From the NCBI GenBank assembly GCA_001689495.1, contig LUJS01000008.1, positions 1 through 32,325 on the forward strand: a stretch of 32,325 bases of DNA, given 5' to 3'. How positions within the stretch are numbered: the stretch's first letter is position 1; every line of letters begins with the position of its first letter. Positions 32,309-32,325 of this stretch are shown piece after piece. A program made the translations under genes and the position numbers. Source of the stretch: Bacteroidales bacterium M8 (GTDB lineage: Bacteria; Bacteroidota; Bacteroidia; Bacteroidales; Muribaculaceae). The notes under the pieces were generated by a model, which was not told where the DNA came from, ran no database searches, and saw nothing but the letters and a program-made list of their open reading frames with translations.

Positions 32309-32325
32309 ATGTTGAAGGCAATGGC
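32309..32325 (+). CDS. start of an unidentified ORF cut by the window end
   Basis: An ATG at 32309 opens MLKAM before the window stops. It lies 15 bases after a TATATTTG -7 element (32287-32294). Too little sequence exists to name a product; a transposase is possible given the upstream structure. Confidence 0.25.

Larger units (their letters stand above)
32099..32325. mobile_element. possible left end of an insertion sequence (truncated by the window)
   Basis: After the GAGGCTGTGTC hairpin the DNA becomes AT-rich and holds two CTCAGGCA repeats (near 32168 and 32211). A hairpin (CAG...CTG, 32242-32280) and a -7 element TATATTTG (32287-32294) precede an ATG that runs off the end. This order, a terminal repeat, internal repeats, then promoter and ORF, is what the left end of an insertion sequence would show. 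The opposite end is outside the window, so this is only a suggestion. Confidence 0.25.

Overview
The window looks like a chromosomal segment of a Bacteroidales bacterium, most probably a Muribaculaceae-type gut commensal. Three things suggest this. Promoters repeatedly carry the Bacteroidota -7 element TAnnTTTG, several with a TTTG/TTG about 19-20 nt upstream, and start codons lack Shine-Dalgarno sequences. The gene families are Bacteroidota-typical: a long FnIII/sorting-domain secreted protein, an acyl-CoA dehydrogenase with a C-terminal extension, an OxyR with a Cys pair, and a CoA-disulfide reductase fusion. Coding DNA is GC-rich and sharply separated from AT-rich intergenic DNA. The family-level placement is inference; no rRNA or tRNA gene was seen.

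Layout. 1-433: a possible 50-aa ORF with a structured leader and two back-to-back terminators. 434-6250 (minus): pgk, nhaA and a 1008-aa secreted multidomain protein. 6447-7397 (plus): secreted alpha/beta hydrolase. 7465-10525 (minus): nitrilase-family amidase, small acyltransferase, a conserved 122-aa protein and thrC. 10701-14333 (minus): electron-transfer operon etfB-etfA-acyl-CoA dehydrogenase. 14440-18141 (minus): purL. 18314-21457 (minus): metG-ansA. 21729-22298 (plus): purN, convergent and overlapping with a CCA-adding/HD nucleotidyltransferase (22291-23685, minus), which is coupled to a secreted esterase (23685-24470).

24471-32325 is the more accessory part. A 577-bp, mostly AT-rich gap with octamer repeats and a structured transcript candidate precedes a solitary PglX-like (BREX-type) adenine methyltransferase (25048-27588). 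No other BREX gene is present. It abuts a maltose-type O-acetyltransferase with no spacer. Then come the remains of a flavodoxin/ferredoxin (EFR1-type) gene broken by deletions and a frame change, followed by oxyR. oxyR is divergent from an 812-aa four-module CoA-disulfide reductase/rhodanese/TusA/DsrE protein. The 102-bp intergenic region holds a palindrome that matches every defined base of one 15-bp unit of the E. coli OxyR consensus. It sits over the predicted oxyR start and upstream of the reductase promoter. The last 240 bp hold a strong hairpin whose outer edge resembles an insertion-sequence end, a second hairpin, and a -7 element before an ORF that runs off the window.

Most genes are housekeeping: glycolysis (pgk), purine synthesis (purL, purN), threonine synthesis (thrC), translation (metG, cca) and ion homeostasis (nhaA). 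The best candidates for new biology are the OxyR-linked thiol/persulfide enzyme, the lone PglX-like methyltransferase with its long structured leader, and the decaying iron-sulfur gene beside oxyR.
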